A stretch of 64,000 nt of DNA, taken from Zhengitettix transpicula (taxonomy: Eukaryota > Arthropoda > Insecta > Orthoptera > Tetrigidae). The DNA is taken from positions 21,580,001 to 21,644,000 of the forward strand of contig CM073593.1 of the NCBI GenBank assembly GCA_037074705.1, in the 5' to 3' direction. A program made the translations under genes and the position numbers. The notes below the pieces were generated by a model. That model had not been told where the DNA came from, searched no databases, and saw nothing but the letters and a program-made list of their open reading frames with translations. Of the stretch, positions 61,095-64,000 are shown piece by piece. Each line of letters starts with the position of its first letter. Position 1 is the stretch's first letter.

Positions 61095-62120
61095 TTCCCT
61101 TGATGTTGTTGTGGTAGTCAGTCCACATACTGGTTTGATGCAGCTCATTATGCTAATCTATTATGTGCTAATCTTTTCATCTTTGAATAATTATTACAGC
61201 CCACATCCACCCTGATTTTCTTAACATATTATAGCCTTGCTTTTATACTCTTCTATGCTTAACACAAACACTTCCCTCTAATACTAATTTAACGAGCCCT
61301 TCGAGCCTCAAAATCTGGACTCATTTTGTACTCAGTGTTTCCTCGCCAATTTGGTTCAAGACTTCCTGATTTTTTACTCGATCAACCCATCTGACTGTCA
61401 GTATTCTTTTTCAGCAGTACATTTCAAAGACTTCTATTATTTCCTGTACTACGCTGTTGATTGCCCAAGTTTTGTCCACATCCAACTCCCAGTCCAGAAT
61501 TCCTAGTATTAAATATTATATTTCCTAGATATTTTGTCCGACTTTTTATATCTACTTTGCTTCTACAATCAATGGTTATTCCAACGTCCAAATAGAAAAT
61601 TTCATCTACTTTCGTCAAAGTATCATTTCCTATTTTGAAACCCTTTTCGTTACCATTCATACAAAATGTTCCGAATCACTTCTTTGGACTACATGTTATT
61701 ACTTTAGTTTTGTTTATATTATTGCTCATACTGTACTCGATTTTCAAGATGGTGATCATGTTTTTTTAATCAGTCTTCCAAAGCTTCTACTCACTCTGAT
61801 AAAATTACAATATCGTCAGTAAACGTTACTGTCTTAATTTACTATGACTTCTTTCTCAAATTTTTCTTTATCTTCCTTCATTGCTCGTTCAATGTACAGA
61901 TTGAATAGCCTAGGCGACAGACTGCAGCCCGCCTTCTTGATTATTGCCTTCTTTTCGTGTTCAATTCTAATGACAGTTGCCTGATTTATGTGAAGGTTAT
62001 AGATACTCAGTATTTTATTCCAGTTATCTTCAAAATCATAAGGAGTTTTTTCTAATTGACATTATCGAAAGCCTCAGCCACAACGTCGATTGCAACGAAC
62101 TCATATTCCTAAAATTTGAA
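61095..62120 (-). pseudogene. Non-LTR retrotransposon reverse transcriptase remnant
   Basis: Minus-strand translation in several frames gives RT motifs in order: EAFDNVN (about 62057-62100), AGCSLSPRLFNLYIERA (about 61883-61934), FTDDIVIL (61801-61828, the F/YxDD catalytic motif), KVDEIFYLDVGIT and SKVDIKSRTKYL (within 61520-61620). This is the palm and thumb part of a LINE RT, RTE-like or Jockey-like. Stops and frameshifts separate the motifs, and the endonuclease and 5' part are missing. The 3' end near 61095-61150 includes GTTGTTGTGGTAGTCAGTCC. It is a 5'-truncated, dead copy. Confidence 0.88.
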
Positions 62121-62129
62121 TTGCTTTTT

Positions 62130-62480
62130 TAAAAACATTTGTTACCATTAAAAGTCTTCGGCGTCGGTATTTTATTAGTAGTATCAGTTACACTTGCCGT
62201 CGGTATAAGCGGCTGTAGATGGACACGTTTCGGGAGCCAGGACAGCTGTCCTCAGATGCGGGCGGCGCGAGGAAGTCGTGGCGCCTGCACGGCGACCGAC
62301 GCTAGACTGTATGTGCTGACTCTCGCTTCATTACCAGTACTAGCAAATGATGTGGGCGTCCGCAAGGTTGGACACCTGCTAGTTGCTCTATATCGTACCG
62401 ACTCCCGCAGTCATTACGATCCAATTACTTTTATTGCGAGTAGCGGCGTCAATTTTGCATCCCAATTACGTCGCAGCTGA
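62130..62480. other. Low-AT unique-looking island, possible regulatory DNA
   Basis: Directly beyond the LINE fossil the composition becomes mixed (GCGGGCGGCGCGAGGAAG, GGCGCCTGCACGGCGACCG). It ends with homeodomain-type words (CATTACGATCCAATTACTTT, TTTTGCATCCCAATTACG). A 113-codon plus frame (62139-62480) spans it but has no domain. Confidence 0.35.
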
Positions 62481-63168
62481 ACGAAAAGGCTGCCCTATGA
62501 GTTTGAACTGAATCGTACACTTATATTTCACGTTTTCCAAGGACGACCACTAAACTTAATTGAAACTATCTTAAGTGAGAAACGTAGGGAGTCCTTCTTC
62601 CATACCACTAATAATCCAGACCATGGCTTCAGATCGGAACGACACCGTGACATGACAACATAATAAAAATAAATATAAATTCCGTTTAAAATAAAACGTT
62701 ACCAGATAATTCCAGTTAAAAAATCGTTGGCCTATAGCGTATTTTTAAATTTGTTTTTTCATATTGTTTCGCACATTCAATAGTAGTAGAATTTATAGAC
62801 AAAAAATATTTGTATCAAAAATTTCTCAATATATAAAGGCCAAACGTGTCATGCAAGTAACAACAGATGGAACAAAAGATAACTCAGCAGGCGTGTGTAT
62901 AAGGAATGCCGTAACCCGTATATTGTCAGGGCTAGATTCAAACGATACACCGCTCATTTAATAAATATTCTCAAAGGCCTTCTAAATGTTTTAGGGCGTA
63001 ACGCTTTCATGTGCCGTGAAAAACTACAGGTCACAAACTATTTGATCTTGACGAACATTCAATTTGTTTATGACGTAATTGAAGTCAGCAAAGGAACCAA
63101 ACTTTTGGCAATTTTCGTCACTCTGTTTTTGCAAGTGTGTCATTCTTTCGGCTCTTGCGTATTTGGCT
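62481..63168. other. Intergenic DNA, no gene supported
   Basis: A 158-codon plus frame (62895-63371), the longest in the window, begins here but runs through the hammerhead-like repeat at 63169-63211 and matches no family. It is not called as a gene. Confidence 0.45.
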
Positions 63169-63240
63169 CACCTGATGAAAGCAACAAGGAATGCAGAAAC
63201 GTTGTGTGGCATTTATATTATCACTTAATTTTGTCAGTTA
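63169..63240 (+). repeat. Dispersed repeat with hammerhead-like core (class A)
   Basis: CTGATGA, then GCA pairing with TGC around ACAAGGAA, then GAAACGTTGTGTGG. Both core words are canonical. Stem II differs in sequence from the copies at 953 (GGAA/TTCC) and 11914 (CAA/TTG) while keeping pairing and the CAAGG loop. The tail CATTTATATTATCAC matches the tail of the 31064 copy. Confidence 0.55.
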
Positions 63241-63578
63241 TTCGATTGACATCTGTCGTGGAAATTTATTCGTCGATTACGCAATACCGATGCGACTCCA
63301 CTATTGTTACATTTACAATTCAGCATAAACTCTCAGGTTGTCCTGTCTTGTTTTCCTGTGTGTTCAAATAGCAATCAATCGAATGATATAAAAGAGAATC
63401 ATTACATTAGGTTTTTCATAAAAAAAATTCCGTCAATTATTTTAAATTAATATGCCTGATATTTGGGTTGAGTGATGTTAATAACTTATTATTTCTACTA
63501 ATTTTTACATCAGTCGCCGATTGTTATAAAGAAAAAAATTCTAATGGTTTTCAAAATTATTTAATTTTACGTTTAAAT
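63241..63578. other. AT-rich intergenic DNA, nothing recognised
   Basis: No supported feature. Confidence 0.5.
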
Positions 63579-63912
63579 AAATAGACGGTCTTGAGTCAGA
63601 AAAGTTATTTAATGTTTATTAACAAAAATTATTAATTTCACTACGTTTCATCATTTCTTGGAACCTCATCAAGTTGGACAGTTTCTAATAATTTTGTGTA
63701 CAATTCAAGAATTAAATTTACAGGTTCCGTTTCGGTTACAACAGGCAAGGCAGCAGAAACATGCCTCTAAATTTTACTATTGATATGTACATAAAATTAT
63801 TAGAAACTATCGAACCTGATGAAGTCCCAAAACAGGACGAATTATCGTGAATTTTTTTTTTGTGGTTAATAATCATTTTAATTACTTTTCTGGCTCACAA
63901 CCGTCTATTTTT
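63579..63912. repeat. Palindromic element with divergent hammerhead-like arms
   Basis: The left arm (63579-63701) and the reverse complement of the right arm (63787-63912) share ATAGACGGT, GAG.CAGAAAAGT, the class B motif and GTTTCTAATAATTTT.TGTAC. The right arm has CTGATGA, GTCC/GGAC, then GAATTATCG (decayed GAAAC). The left arm on the minus strand has TTGATGA, a loop, then GAAACGTAGTG (first word decayed). The 85-bp spacer is unique in the window. Each arm keeps the part that the other has lost. Confidence 0.7.
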
Positions 63913-64000
63913 ATTTGTATAAATAGTCAGTTATTTTATTCGTCATTATTATTTAATTTTGCCTTCTAGAACTTCCGGCGACAGGCCATCGTCATGCAGT
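63913..64000. other. Window end, no feature
   Basis: AT-rich sequence that becomes mixed in the last 30 bp. Nothing recognised. Confidence 0.5.

Noticed and set aside
62895..63371. 158-codon plus-strand open frame, the longest in the window
   Set aside because: It runs through the hammerhead-like dispersed repeat, has no domain and no splice or start context, and its codon use is that of the AT-rich background.
1..64000. CRISPR array, bacterial operon, phage or integron structures
   Set aside because: No regularly spaced direct repeats with unique spacers, no ribosome-binding-site-led gene runs and no long frames. The sequence is eukaryotic non-coding DNA.

Overview
The window reads as non-coding DNA from an AT-rich, repeat-rich animal genome, most likely an insect. 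It contains mariner-type and other DNA-transposon fossils, a decayed non-LTR reverse transcriptase, tRNA-derived SINEs, (TA)n microsatellites and many dispersed repeats. I see no bacterial, organellar or viral gene organisation. The mixture fits a large insect genome, and a cockroach or termite relative is a guess that the sequence does not prove. No host protein-coding exon could be supported. Open frames longer than 100 codons are few, match no family I recognise, and mostly lie inside repeats.

Layout: 0-5 kb is AT-rich with a hammerhead-like repeat (0.95 kb), a small minisatellite (2.6 kb) and a repeat fragment (3.0-3.3 kb). A family of (TA)n-associated elements, called F1 here, has five copies: 5.25-6.68, 16.2-17.3, 19.3-20.3, 29.3-30.4 and 38.15-38.9 kb. 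A second family, F2, has three copies: 24.74-25.71 (minus), 37.30-38.13 and 41.71-42.20 kb. F2 and F1 sit end to end, joined by a TA tract, at 37.25-38.9 kb. A GC-richer repeat family, R3, occurs at 24.3, 33.4-33.7 and 55.3 kb. A mariner remnant lies at 52.65-53.05 kb, a transposase C-terminal fossil at 9.1-9.4 kb and a LINE reverse-transcriptase fossil at 61.1-62.1 kb.

The most interesting structural theme is a set of short dispersed sequences resembling the hammerhead ribozyme core (CTGANGA, a hairpin, then GAAAC). There are about a dozen sites, the clearest at 0.97, 11.93, 34.62, 57.59 and 63.19 kb. Stem II keeps its pairing while its bases change in several of them. Two near-palindromic elements (31.62-31.84 and 63.58-63.91 kb) carry such motifs in divergent orientation, with their GAAAC sides outward.

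Between the repeats lie less AT-rich islands of unique-looking sequence (about 3.9, 8.1, 12.3, 21.0, 22.0, 27.2, 36.6, 45.0, 49.1, 56.4 and 62.3 kb). They have no good coding frame. Two contain an octamer-like ATTTGCAT core beside homeodomain-type TAAT sites. They are plausible cis-regulatory islands in a gene desert or long intron, but only comparison with related genomes can establish that.
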